Source: Rehmannia glutinosa (Eukaryota; Streptophyta; Magnoliopsida; Lamiales; Orobanchaceae). Taken from it: a DNA stretch of 64,000 bases. Position 1 is the stretch's first letter. Each line of letters opens with the position of its first letter. The translations under genes were made by a program, and so were the position numbers. Below are positions 47,267 through 59,271 of this stretch, in pieces. Under the pieces are notes generated by a model. The model was not told the origin of the DNA. It did not search any database and worked only from the letters and a program-made list of their open reading frames with translations. The stretch lies in the NCBI GenBank assembly GCA_016081115.2, contig CM071930.1, positions 41,019,335 to 41,083,334 of the forward strand, read 5' to 3'.

Positions 47267-47462
47267 CATTGTTCTAAAAAATTTAGCTTAGTATTCGCCT
47301 AGATACTAGGCTCCCCTTAGCCTCATATGTTTTTTTTACGACTAGGCTCCAAATAATCCTATCTATAGTTCTATACCCCGCAGGCGAGCCTAACTTTGCA
47401 CAAACTCTACTTAGGTACAAGACATGCGACCCACCTAGCGCTTACAATTTTTTAGAACAATG
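47267..47462. mobile_element. MITE with 17-bp perfect inverted ends
   Basis: CATTGTTCTAAAAAATT at the left (47267-47283) and its exact reverse complement at the right (47446-47462). The interior has CCTAG/GCCTAG words. Possible imperfect flanking repeat GTTAAAT/GTTTAGAT. No coding capacity; superfamily unsure. Confidence 0.75.
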
Positions 47463-47540
47463 TTTAGATATGTTTGACGTTTGAGCAATTTCAAGTAGTA
47501 TATTTATCTAATGCATCTAGAACTTATGCAATTTTTACTC

Positions 47541-48382
47541 TGTTAAGTCCATATTTCTTGGACGTGATTTGATTGTCAATTTTGTCAAATTAATTAATTT
47601 ATTTAGTGGTTATAATGAGCAGGTTGGTTTCATATGTATTCCTATGACATGAAGACTTCTAGTTGAAAAAGGAATCTTGGCTTACAAGAAGATAACACCA
47701 AGGACAAGCTGGAGTTTGTATCAAATAAGGATTCTTTCCTTGGGTAGTTTATGTGACGGAATAAACAGATTTGATAGACCAATCAAACAACAAGTTGTAA
47801 CAAGTTTAGGAGTTTTATTAAGCATAGGAATAGGACTTGTGTTAGCCTATATATATATGTAGAAGTATACAAAGTATTTGCTCACGCTTTCAACGAGAAA
47901 ATATTCATCAGTCATATTTGGGAGCTTTAAGAAATTTATTTTATGAGTTTATAGATCATCTTCGTGTTTCTACATACGCGTATTCATTCTTCGGGAGGAA
48001 GAAGGTGAGTCTTCGGGATGAAGACGATCCACAATTTGGAGACGTCCAACAGTGAAGGGATTTCATTGAAGCGGATTATTGGAAGAATAATTTCGGCAAA
48101 CATAAAGGGAGTTCAAGAACGGCGATGATTCAAAGAGGGAGTCTTTAAATTGTTTAAATCCAATTATTGTACTCTGTAACCTTTATTATTAGTGGAATTA
48201 TTTTTCTCTGGGCGTGGCCTCGTAGAGTAGGATTGGTTAATCCGCACCACGTTAATATCATTGTGTTTTTATTTTCCGTTGTGCAGAAATACCTGTGTCA
48301 AAAATGGTTGTAACATCAGTTAAAACATCGGTTGTTCAGGTTGCTAGTATTATTTAATAATTTGGGGCAACAAATTATAACA
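47541..48382 (+). repeat. 5' LTR of Copia F (842 bp)
   Basis: TGTTAAGTCCATATTTCTTGG to CAAATTATAACA. After it, AGTGACATCTAGAGTGGGTT sits at the primer-binding position and resembles a mutated initiator-Met tRNA site (normally TGGTATCAGAGC). An ORF inside (47677-47862) recurs in the other LTR and is not a gene. Confidence 0.9.
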
Positions 48383-48456
48383 AGTGACATCTAGAGTGGG
48401 TTACCAGATATACTTGGTTTTGATCCTGGATTAAATTGTTGCCATTATTTGTGAAG

Positions 48457-50777
48457 ATGAGTCTACTACGCAAAGGAGGTTCGGTTGTCCGCCCACCGTT
48501 GTTAGAAGGTTCAAAATTTCTCTTCTTTGAAAGCTCGTATCGTGCATTTATCAAATCAGAGATGAAAAGGCATGGGAATCGATTGTGAATGGATGGGAAC
48601 ATCCAACTATGGAAAACGAGAAGAAGGAAACTGTCCCAAAAGTGAGATCACTTTGGACGACTGATGAGATCGAATTGGTTCATGCCAATTCCAAAGCCTT
48701 GAATGCGATTTTCAGTGCTGTTGACGCCAATCAATTCAGGCTTATTGCAAACTGTGAAACGACCAAGGAAGCTTGGGATATACTCGAGGTTGCACATGAA
48801 AGAACTGCTCAAGTTAGACTTTCTAAACTCCAGTTGCTTGCAACTCAATTTGAGACTCTTAGAATGGAGGAAGACGAAACTATTGCAGATTTCAATGCCA
48901 AAATTTGTGACATCGCAAACGAATCTTATGCTTTAGGTGAGAAATATTCTGATACAAAGTTGGTAAAGAAAACACTTAGATCATTGCCAAAGAGATTCTC
49001 AAGTAATTAGGTGACAAAGAATTGAAGAAGCCAAAGACATTACTCAAATGCGTCTTGATGAACTCATGGGTCTCTTCAAACATTCGAGATGAATCATTGT
49101 CAAAGCAAGCATCTAAAAGATATAGGGATTGCACTGCAGACTGATGTTGTAAGTGATGTTGCAGCATCAGGTTTCGACATGGCTGATGCAGTAATTTTTC
49201 TTGAAGAGAACTTTGGAAAATTCTTGAAGTGGATGGAAGAAAATCAAAATTCTAAATCTGGTAAGAATTCAAGTTTTTCTAATGATAAAAGTGCTTCTAA
49301 TCCTTCTTCTTCAAGTGTTGGTAGGAAAAACAAACGAATCCAATGTAGGGAATGTTAAGGATATGGTCACATACAAGCCGAATGTGCCAACACTCTCAAA
49401 AGACAAGGCAAATCCTTAAACACCACATGGAGTGATGTAGAATCAGAGGATTCCCAAGATGAAAAAGAAGCAGTGAGCAATCATGCTGCACTCATCACGA
49501 TTCTGGATCACGGACATGCTGATTTTTCTGGAACATGCCATGTCGCAAGTCATGTTGCAACATCAGTTCCGACACCAATAAAAACTGATGACAGTTCAGT
49601 TACTGCTTCAAAAGGTAAGAATATATCAAGTATTGATGAACTGATTGATTCATATTCTGATTATAGCAGCGAGAATGATGTTTCTAGTGAAGAAGAGGTC
49701 CAACATATGTACAAGCAGATGTTCGAAAAATTCATTGAAATTCGTTGTACGAACAAGTCCCTTCAAGAAAGAATTACTGAACTCTCGTGTCGGAATGCCA
49801 TGTTGGAACATGAGGTTCAACACTGCAGGGAACAAATTGCAGAAAAAGACAAGACACTTGAAGACACTTTGGCCGAATTGAAAGATGCTAAGTCTTCTTT
49901 TTTATCTAAGATGAACACTGGTAAAACCAAGTTTAATGAGATCCTCTCAATTGGTAAATTGGGAGGAAATCGTCAAGTCTTGGGTTATATTGGTGAAAGC
50001 TCCAACTCAAAAAGGGATCCAAAGGATGATATTCAATTCGTTAAAGGTGCAAATTCAAATCCCCCGATTCCACAATCTGGTAAGAATTTTATTGTTCAAC
50101 AACCAAAAGGTAAAAGGTTTGTTCCTACTTGTCATTATTGCAATGTTGTTGGTCACTTTCGCCCTAATTGTTACAAGTTGCATAATGATCTTTGGTATGG
50201 TAAGCATGCTCAAAAATTATTTTCCAGAAATTTCCAACATGGTCCCAAATTTGCTCCTAAACGAACACTTAGAGTTAAAAGTGATTTCAAAAGTAATTTT
50301 TCTCGTAGAGTATGGATAAGAAAGTCTGATCTTATGTGTAACTTTGTGAACACGTCTATTGAATCATGCACAAGTCCTTCATGGTACTTTGATAGTGCTT
50401 GTTCTAAACACATGACTTGTGATAGGAATAACTTGTCTAATTTTCATAAAATCGATGAAGGTTTTGTGAGTTTTGGGGATGGGGCAAACAGAAAGATTAT
50501 GGGAATAGACACTCTTAATGTTAATGGTTTACCTAGACTTGAAAAGGTGTTATTGATTGATGGTTTGAATGCAAATTTGATTAGTATTAGTCAATTATGT
50601 GATCAAAATCTCTTTGTCAGATTTACAAAAGATTTATGTGAAGTTTCTGACAAAACTAACAAGTGTGTTTTGCAAGGAAAAAGATGTCCTAATAACTTTT
50701 ATAGGTTGGAGCATCACAATTCATGTCGCAACATGAGTCTGGAAGAGACTAATTATATGAACCACGAAATTGAGTAG
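48457..50777 (+). pseudogene. gag and protease of Copia F (mostly open, few stops)
   Basis: It begins MSLLRKGGSVVRPPLLEG. The UBN2-type gag domain covers 48585-49010 (VNGWEHPTMENE, FRLIANCETTKEAWDILEV, LQLLATQFETLRMEEDETI). A first zinc knuckle near 49346-49388 reads CREC*GYGHIQAEC, with one stop. 49473-50777 is open for 434 codons: a Ser/Glu-rich linker, a coiled coil, a second knuckle CHYCNVVGHFRPNC, then the protease site WYFDSACSKHMT. The usual DSG is DSA here. It ends in LISISQLCDQNLF text. Full function is unlikely because of stops and frameshifts before 49473. Confidence 0.85.
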
Positions 50778-51455
50778 TTGATGAAGTTTGAGGATACATG
50801 TTCTTTTCTAGAAGTACCGAAGCATAAGAAAAATTCCATGTCGCAACCCATGTTGCAACATGATGATCGACATCGAACTCAAACGCGAGAAAATCTAAAA
50901 AGTGATAGATATGTTATCCGATCAAGAAATTGATCATTACGTATATTCCGAGGAAGTGTCTCTTACATTCTTTGAAGATGGTGAATTTTTCTTATGAAAA
51001 TTTTCAAAAATATGTGAATGTGATTTGTAATGGGTTAAGTGCATATAATATTTCCAAAATTTCAACATATCTCTCTTGGATAAAACACATTGATGCATGA
51101 AATCACTTTATTAGAGAATTTGTTGAGAGTGGAATAGTATTAATTGAACATGTTTTTACTGAGAATAAAATGGCTGACACATTAACCAAGGCTTTAGAGG
51201 CAGAAAGTTTTATTTCTTTAAGAAAGTTGTTGGATATTTGCATTATGTGATACGTGTTGTTTTGCATTCTTGTAGTTTGATAGGTTGTTTTTTATTTTTT
51301 CCCACATCATTTAGGATTACATTAGACATACTGCATAATGGTAATATATTGATTTGGATTTCCTTGAAATCTTTTTCTTGACCTCTATTTGAAAGGACTT
51401 AATTTAACTGTCTAACCTTAGAATCTTGATGATTTCAATATTGCTTCATATTTAT
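50778..51455 (+). pseudogene. Pol deletion scar and RNase H tail of Copia F, then 3' spacer
   Basis: Integrase, RT and most of RNase H are absent. After a short unclear stretch containing ATGTTGCAACATG (50850-50862), the text HFIREFVESGIVLIEHVFTE, NKMADTLTKALEAE, LRKLLDICIM (stop 51248-51250) is the normal end of Copia pol. 51251-51455 is noncoding and is cut by the Athila array. Confidence 0.8.
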
Positions 51456-51825
51456 TAAAAAAAAGAAAGAAAAAGAGATCAATTGACATTATACTCCTCT
51501 AGTTGTTGCTGCCTAGTAACTAGGAGCATTCATGAGCCCCATGTTTGTCTCTTACGTAAAACGGCGACACAAATATGAGAAAGAAAAAAAAAGGATTAAT
51601 CGAGGTTATACTCCTCTATTGTTGCTACTTAGTAACTAGGAGCATTCATGAGCCCCATGTTTGTCTTTTACGTAAAACGGCAGCATAAATATGAGTATGG
51701 GAAACCACCCTAGGAGTTTTTGAAAGGAAATTCAAAATTTAAACCTAGTGGAAGAATGCCTCGAACGTCCTAGCAAAAAAAAAAACAAAAGAATTGAAAG
51801 ATTCTGGAGACTTTGGCTTGTAAGA
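51456..51825 (+). repeat. Leftmost partial unit of array G, with an internal duplication
   Basis: It matches 56780-57030 of internal 1. ACTAGGAGCATTCATGAGCC occurs twice (about 51521 and 51634), a tandem duplication of about 113 bases. Relative to internal 1, some 380 bases including the polypurine tract are missing before LTR G1. Confidence 0.75.
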
Positions 51826-53521
51826 TTGATAAGGGTCTTTTTATGCACGTTTTATGTGTATATTTGAGTAGAATTCGAGTTATTTTATTGATAGTTTTGT
51901 AAATTTTTGATTGTATATAGTTCATATTACTCCGATGTGCTTTTATTGATGTAGATTGACCATTTGGGGCTAATTTCGGTGAATTTCGGACCATGGATTC
52001 ATGTCAAAACATACCGGGGAGTTTAAGGATGCAAAAACGCTCGAAATTCCAAGCCAAACGCGTCATTTCGGGGCCTTTTTGGTCCAACACGGGCAGGGGG
52101 TGTCGGACAACACGGCCATGTTGAAGGGGATCAAAAGAGGAGGAAAAACCGCACAAAACAGGCCCGGACACGGCCTGGCCGTGTCGTACAACACGGCCGT
52201 GTCGTACAACACGGCCTGGCCGTGTTGGACAACACGGCCATGTCAGGCATTTTTCAGTAAAATTTGTGCAGCACGGCCTGGCCGTGCTGCCCAACACGGG
52301 CGTGTCCGGGACCTCTTTTTGCAACTTTTCTTTGCGGAATTTGGGAAAAACTCACCAACCAACCCATTTTGGCCATTTTTGTACACTTTTGACACCATAT
52401 TTTGCTGAAACATGTCTCCATGTCCCCTCCCTCATCACTTGAATACAAGAATTCACCAACCAACAAGGAAAATGGGGGTGATTGTTTAATAAAAGAGAGC
52501 ACTATCAATGTATTGGTTGCCTATAAAAGCCAATGGTTGAAATTGAGAGAGGCATTAATTAGATACTCAGAAAATATTCATTGTATTCATTTCATTAAGT
52601 AGAATTGGGATCAAGGGGTCTTGGAGGAGTAAGCTTGAGGCAACATTGGGGAAGAAGGCTTGGAGCAACATCATCAAGTCAATTGAGATTTTGATAAAGA
52701 TAAGTACACCATGTCTACAATGTTTACATCTTCTTGTGTAATTTATTCTTGTGTCAAAAGCATGTGTAGCTAAAACTCCTAGTGTTTGAATGTAATGAAC
52801 TCTAGAATGGATTTGTGATTAAGGTGTGTATGTTTTTAATAAAATCTTCATATTTTGTGTGATTCACTTATATTATGCTTCGTTCATTCGAATTGATATA
52901 TGCGCAATATTGATTTGAAGTTTATTTTTCATCCGGGAAATCGAGAGATTCATGGTGAAATAGAACCTATATAAGTGAAAAGAGTTGCATGCAATCCTAG
53001 ATATAGGACGACATAAATCTTCTGGATTAGGGTCAAACCTAATATGGGAATTCACAAATCGTTATAATGTTGTCTTGGGGGTTTTAACTAGAAAGAGATT
53101 TCAGTTAATCAACTTGAGATTAGAAGTTTTTCGCCTTGAGAAAGGGTTTAACTTAAATTGGGAATTTCTACGGTCCACAAAACGTGAGATTTTATTAAAA
53201 GAGGTTGGTTTTTGCTTAAGGGCTTACGGTTGTATTTTTAACTTGTCAAATCACAAAAACATTCTAGAGGGATTTACATTCAAACACACTTTTATCTCTT
53301 GATTTCTTATTTTACAAATCTTCCTCCATTTTTACAATTTATAATTTGTTTTCCTTTTCCATCAAACAAAAACTCTGAAAATTGTTAGATTAAATAACAA
53401 AAAGACGGTAATTATTAGTACTTATAATCCTCGTGGGAATGACACTCGGTACTCAATAATCTATACTATAAAACGATAGGTGCACTTGCCTACGGTTTTA
53501 AAGGTAGCTTTTGAGCCATCA
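51826..53521 (+). repeat. Athila LTR G1
   Basis: TGATAAGGGTCTTTTTATGC to TTTTGAGCCATCA, so the ends TGAT...ATCA are inverted. A palindrome cluster at 52163-52310 is its most striking part. A TATA-like CCTATAAAAG occurs at about 52520. Open frames inside recur in G2 and G3 and are not genes. Confidence 0.9.
52163..52310. repeat. Cluster of GC-rich palindromes in LTR G1
   Basis: An outer perfect 10-bp stem CCCGGACACG (52163-52172) / CGTGTCCGGG (52301-52310) encloses ACACGGCCTGGCCGTGT (52168-52184), ACACGGCCGTGT (52191-52202), ACACGGCCTGGCCGTGT (52209-52225), the imperfect ACACGGCCATGT (52232-52243), and a perfect 11-bp-arm palindrome at 52268-52290. Confidence 0.95.
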
Positions 53522-53527
53522 AGTTTT

Positions 53528-53545
53528 TGGCGCCGTTGCCGGGGA
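53528..53545 (+). promoter_or_regulatory. Primer binding site, tRNA-Asp type, unit 1 of array G
   Basis: TGGCGCCGTTGCCGGGGA, six bases after the LTR end, as known for Athila and Tat elements. The same site is at 59159-59176 in unit 2. Confidence 0.85.
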
Positions 53546-53639
53546 TTGTAATATTAAGAACACCTTATTTTTGTTAATTTAATCATTTTTTTTTATTTTA
53601 TTTCATCATTTGTCTTTCTTTTTATTTTCTTTGTAAGTC

Positions 53640-54940
53640 TTGGATTACACTTATCCTCTTTATTTACCGCGATGCATGCCTACTACGTCGTCGAATTTGG
53701 AAGCGCGACACCACCGGTAGCAATAATACAGAGGAAAGTATTAATACAGACCACGAGGAGGATATTAACGAAGGCAAGGATCCCGATATGGCGGATGAAC
53801 AAAGAACTATGTACGATTACGCCAAGCCATCCATGGATGGCACGACGTCAAGCATTGTAAGGCCCGCTGTTGCCGCCAACAATTTTGAAATTAAACCCAA
53901 CGTTATTCAAATGGTGCAACAGCTTGTCCAATTTGACGGTCTACCAGATGAAGATCCCAATAATCACATCGCGAATTTTCTTGAAATTTGCGACACTTTC
54001 AAAATCAACGGGGTCTCCGATGATGCCATCCGTCTACGCTTATTCCCATTCTCTCTTCGGGGGACGAGCAAAACAAATGGTTAAATACTTTGCCAAAAGG
54101 AACGATTACAACATGGAATATTATGGCGAAAAAATTCCTTTTGAAGTATTTCCCACCGCAAAGACCGCAAGATTAAGGAACGAAATCTCTTCATTTACTC
54201 AAGCGATTTATGAAACTTTATATGATACTTGGGAGAGATTTAAGGAATTATTGCGAAAGTGCCCACACCATGGCCTACCTATTTGGATGCAAGTCCAAAC
54301 ATTTTATAATGGGCTACTTTCTGCAACAAGACAAATGATCGATGCAACGGCGGGAACTCTTAATAACAAAACGCGGCGGAAGCCGCTCGGGGATTTGATT
54401 GAGGGAATGGCCATGAACGGCTACCAATGGCAATCCATACGAGGTAAAACTAACAGTCCGCTGGTGTGTATAATGCAGATCATGGTAGTTACGCTCGCCG
54501 CACGCAGTCGAAGCGTTAACCCAAAAGATCGATGATTTGGCAATTCCTAAACCACCACCACCGCATATTTTATCTTGTGAAACTTGCGGAGGATCGCATA
54601 ATCATCGGGATTGTCCACACACAATTCCTCACGCCGAACATGCTAATTACGTTGGGAATCAAGGCGAAATTACCCAAGTAATCCTTACAAAGAACACATA
54701 TAATCCTGGGTGGCGACAACATCCTAATTTTGGTTGGGGAAATCAAGGTCAACCACGACCTAATCCCAATCCCGATCTACACACGTCTCCGGATTTCACC
54801 AAATCAAGGTAAGCCTAACTTGGAAGATCTTATAACAAAATTTGTGCAATCAACAGATACCCGATTCCAGGCGGTGGAAACATCCTTGAGAAATCAAGAG
54901 GCATCTATCCATAATCTGAAAACCAAATAGGCGGATTGCG
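53640..54940 (+). pseudogene. gag of Athila unit 1 (frameshifted)
   Basis: Frames together show MYDYAKPSMDGTTSSIVRP, AANNFEIKPNVIQMVQQLVQ, FDGLPDEDPNNHIANFLEI, LRLFPFSLRG, then CPHHGLPIWMQVQTFYNGLL, the Athila gag core. A zinc-knuckle-like CETCGGSHNHRDCP and NTYNPGWRQHPNFGWG follow at 54537-54812. Frameshifts near 54075, 54490 and 54810 break it. Unit 2 is still open over the first part. Confidence 0.85.
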
Positions 54941-55139
54941 AAGATGATTTCCGAAAGACCACAAGGTAGTTTGCTTGGGGTAATCTTGAGCCAAACCCAA
55001 GGGAGCACGTAAAGGCAATCACCATCAGTTTTCCACATGAGCATGATTATGCCAATGCCGCCATGCATAAATACGTGGAGGATGACATGCCCAAAGAAAA
55101 TCTCATGAAAAAAGAGGTTGCAGAATACAAGCCCAAGAT

Positions 55140-55997
55140 CCCTTACCGAGTCTAACCGAAGAAGATGGAAGGGAGGACAAATTTGGTAAGTACCTTAATT
55201 CTTTCAAACAATTACATGCCAATATTCCATTTGTTGACCCTCCTTCAAAGCATGTTAGGGATCTTAATGACATCATTCCTAGTGAAAATAAGCTTAACAA
55301 ATTATCAAATGTGCAATTGAATGATAAATGTCCTTCCAATGAACTACCACAAAAATTTAATGATCCAGGAAGCTTTATTATCCCTTGCACAATTGATGAT
55401 TTACCTGTTGATAGGGCACTAACCGACTTGGGGGCTAGTATCAATGTGATGTCTTATGAAACATTTAAGCATGCGGGATTAGGTGAACTTAAACCTATTA
55501 GGATGGACATTCAATTAGCCGATAAATCGATTAAACATCCTAGAGGTATTATTAATGATGTGTTAGTCAAGATTGACAAATTCGTGTTTCCAGTCGATTT
55601 CGTTATTCTTGACATGCATGATAATTTAGAAGTTCCCTTAATTCTAGGACGTCCATTTTTGGCTACCGCTAAATCTCTCATTGATGTGCATGATGGAAAG
55701 CTTACTTTGAGAGTAGGGGGTGAACAAGTTATCTTTAAAATTCCTTTGAGAAATCCTATAAATGATACTTGTTTTCCTATAAACTTGATTGAGACAAGGA
55801 TAAATGATTCTTTGCTTGATATGTCTTCTAATAAATCCTTGAAAGTATGTGATGTTCAATGTGCAAAAGTTTCCACAGATAAATCCCATTTTGAGAATAA
55901 CATGACCATGAAGATTAATTGTTCGAAAATCGATACGGGTGGCGATGTTGTTCAAAGAGATAAAATTTTTCATAAGTTCAAGGCTCCGCCCGATTAA
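55140..55997 (+). pseudogene. Aspartic protease of Athila unit 1
   Basis: The frame is open from 55311 to 55997. GSFIIPCTIDDLPVDRALTD leads into DLGASINVMS, the active site of Athila proteases (D-L-G-A), then MDIQLADKSIKHPRGII and VILDMHDNLEVPLILGRPFL. The RT should follow, but the frame ends in HKFKAPPD and the sequence jumps to noncoding 3' text. The Lys-rich text before 55311 includes frameshifts. Confidence 0.85.
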
Positions 55998-57439
55998 ATC
56001 TTCACATTTAGGTGAAATGGTCCAGCTATACGACGTTAAAGAAGCTACTACCCGGAGGCAACCCGATGTTTGTGTGCAATTGTTTTCATTTATTTTTATT
56101 TTTTTTTATTTTATTTTCTTTCAAAATAATCACAAGTCCTTAGAGTCATTTTCAAAAAAAAAAAAAAAAAACTCTTGAATATCTTCTTGGTTGTCCTAAT
56201 TGGGAATATTTGAGATTTCACGGTATTCGAGTTGTGTGTTGCTTGACTTTGATTAGGTATGAAGATGCAGTTGAAGGTCCCGTACCAAAACAACCCAATG
56301 ATCGCCCAACAACGATTCCACTATTGTAGTAAGGTCGTATTTTTCTTTTTTCCACCTCTTTTATATCATTCTAATTTCTTTGTTTTTTTTTTTGAGTGTT
56401 TTGTGTGTGTTTGTCCATTTCTTTCTTTCACATTGAGGACAATGTGAATCTTAAAGTTGGAGGTGGGTACAATAACATTTTCGGAATGCTTGTGTGTTTG
56501 TTTTCAAGAGATGTGATTTTTTTTAACAAATTGAGTATTTGCTAGTCAATAACTTGGCCCAATTATACCTATATTAACTTGTTAATTTATGCTTTCAGTG
56601 TGAAGCAATTGATTGTCTAGGATAGATTGACGTGGATGCGGGCTAAATTTTGACGAGATTTCCAACACCATAAATACTTGATGTGTTAAGGCATATACGA
56701 CGATACTTAGTGCTATGAACTTCCGAGAACTCATGATTTAGTAGTGGTTAACTAGTTGTTAAACCAAGCTTGCGAATAAAAAAAAAAAAAGAGAAATAAA
56801 AAAAAAAAAAAAAAAAAAAAAAAACGGACCAATCGAGGTTATACTCCTCTATTTGTTGTTGCTTAGTAACTAGGAGCATTCATGAGCCCCATGTTTGTCT
56901 TTTACGTAAAACGGCGACATGAATATGAGTATGGGAAACCACCATAGAGTGTTTGAACAGAAATTCAAAATATAAACCTAGTGGAAGCATGTCTCGAAAG
57001 GTCCCAAAAAAAAAAAAAAAAAAAAAACGAAAAAAAAAAAAAAAAAAGGAGAATGAATACTCCTTGACTTCTCATTCCAATAAAGTTCAAGAAGCTTGGA
57101 TATATGACTAGTAAGCTAACTACTATGATCAATTGAATTCTTGTATTTTCATGGCGTTATTGAATTGAAGTTGTTCATAACTATCGATTTTGTGGAGTGA
57201 TGATTTCAAGTCCGATAATAATGCCCGATATTACTGATCTTTCTTGACAGTCGATCGTTTTACAAAACTATATTTTTACTTAATGGTTAATTCGGGTTGA
57301 GAAGGCTAAGAACTTGACTGCTTGTGTTCAATATGTTGAAAAAAAGAAAATCATCTTTGTATGTTGTGATTTATTGAATCCCTCTTTTTGATATAATGTT
57401 TTGCTTGAGGACAAGCAAAGTTCAAAGTTGGAGGTGGTT
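55998..57439 (+). other. 3' noncoding part of Athila unit 1
   Basis: GAAGCTACTACCCGGAGGCA at 56041 is like the text that follows integrase in Athila and Tat elements, so the whole RT-integrase block is deleted just before it. Long A runs occur at 56157-56170, 56781-56824 and 57007-57049. AAAGTTGGAGGTGG occurs at 56453 and again at 57424; the second is the polypurine tract before LTR G2. Confidence 0.7.
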
Positions 57440-59152
57440 TGATAAGGGTCTTTTTATGCACGTTTTATGTGTATATTTGAGTAGAATTCGAGTTATTTTA
57501 TTGATAGTTTTGTAAATTTTTGATTGTATATAGTTCATATTACTCCGATGTGCTTTTATTGATGTAGATTGACCATTTGGGGCTAATTTCGGTGAATTTC
57601 GGACCATGGATTCATGTCAAAACATACCGGGGAGTTTAAGGATGCAAAAACGCTCGAAATTCCAAGCCAAACGCGTCATTTCGGGGCCTTTTTGGTCCAA
57701 CACGGGCAGGGGGTGTCGGACAACACGACCATGTTGAAGGGGATCAAAAGAGGAGGAAAAACCGCACAAAACAGGCCCGGACACGGCCTGGCCGTGTCGT
57801 ACAACACGGCCGTGTCGTGTAACACGGCCTGGCCGTGTCAAACGCGGCCTGGCCGTGTTGGACAACACGGCCATGTCGCATTTTTCAAGAAAATTTGTGC
57901 AAAGACGGCCTGGCCGTCTTTATGCCCAACACGGGCGTGTCCGGGACCTCTTTTTGCAACTTTTCTTTGCGGAATTTGGGGAAAACTCACCAACCAACCC
58001 ATTTTGGCCATTTTTGTACACTTTTGACACCATATTTTGCTGAAACATGTCTCCATGTCCCCTCCCTCATCACTTGAATACAAGAATTCACCAACCAACA
58101 AGGAAAATGGGGGTGATTGTTTAATAAAAGAGAGCACTATCAATGTATTGGTTGCCTATAAAAGCCAATGGTTGAAATTGAGAGAGGCATTAATTAGATA
58201 CTCAGAAAATATTCATTGTATTCATTTCATTAAGTAGAATTGGGATCAAGGGGTCTTGGAGGAGTAAGCTTGAGGCAACATTGGGGAAGAAGGCTTGGAG
58301 CAACATCATCAAGTCAATTGAGATTTTGATAAAGATAAGTACACCATGTCTACAATGTTTACATCTTCTTGTGTAATTTATTCTTGTGTCAAAAGCATGT
58401 GTAGCTAAAACTCCTAGTGTTTGAATGTAATGAACTCTAGAATGGATTTGTGATTAAGGTGTGTATGTTTTTAATAAAATCTTCATATTTTGTGTGATTC
58501 ACTTATATTATGCTTCGTTCATTCGAATTGATATATGCGCAATATTGATTTGAAGTTTATTTTTCATCCTGAAATCGAGAGATTCATGGTGAAATAGAAC
58601 CTATATAAGTGAAAAGAGTTGCATGCAATCCTAGATATAGGGGCGACATAAATCTTCCGGATTAGGGTCAAACCTAATATGGGAATTCACAAATCGTTAT
58701 AATGTTTCTTGGGGTTTTAACTAGAAAGAGATTTCTTAATCAACTTGAGATTAGAAGTTTTTCGCCTTGAGAAAGGGTTTAACTTAAATTGGGAATTTCT
58801 ACGGTCCACAAAACGTGAGATTTTATTAAAAGAGGTTGGTTTTTGCTTAAGGGCTTACGGTTGTATTTTTAACTTGTCAAATCACAAAAACATTCTAGAG
58901 GGATTTACATTCAAACACACTTTTATCTCTTGATTTCTTATTTTACAAATCTTCCTCCATTTTTACAATTTATAATTTGTTTTCCTTTTCCATCAAACAA
59001 AAACTCAGAAAATTGTTAGATTAAATAACAAAAAGACGGTAATTATTAGTACTTATAATCCTCGTGGGAATGACACTCGGTACTCAATAATCTATACTAT
59101 AAAACGATAGGTGCACTTGCCTACGGTTTTAAAGGTAGCTTTTGAGCCATCA
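57440..59152 (+). repeat. Athila LTR G2
   Basis: Nearly identical to G1 over its length, with TGAT...ATCA ends. It differs mainly in the palindrome cluster (one extra unit) and in small indels near 58570-58740. Confidence 0.9.
57776..57945. repeat. Cluster of GC-rich palindromes in LTR G2
   Basis: The outer stem CCCGGACACG (57776-57785) / CGTGTCCGGG (57936-57945) is the same as in G1. Inside are palindromes at 57781-57797, 57804-57815, 57822-57838, an extra unit ACGCGGCCTGGCCGTGT (57842-57858), and a perfect 10-bp-arm palindrome at 57901-57921 whose outer arm bases differ from G1. Confidence 0.95.
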
Positions 59153-59271
59153 AGTTTTTGGCGCCGTTGCCGGGGATTGTAATATTAAGAACACCTTATT
59201 TTTGTTAATTTAATCATTTTTTTTTTATTTTATTTCATCATTTGTCTTTCTTTTTATTTTCTTTGTAAGTC

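Noticed and set aside
47677..47862. Small ORF considered as a gene
   Set aside because: It lies in the Copia F LTR and recurs at 61345 with changes; it has no recognisable domain.
52163..52310. Regular palindromes considered as a CRISPR array
   Set aside because: This is a plant nuclear LTR; units are palindromes without unique spacers of constant length.
53101..53302. ORF of about 62-105 codons repeated at 58745 and 60301
   Set aside because: It lies within the Athila LTR copies; the repetition reflects the LTR and not a gene family.
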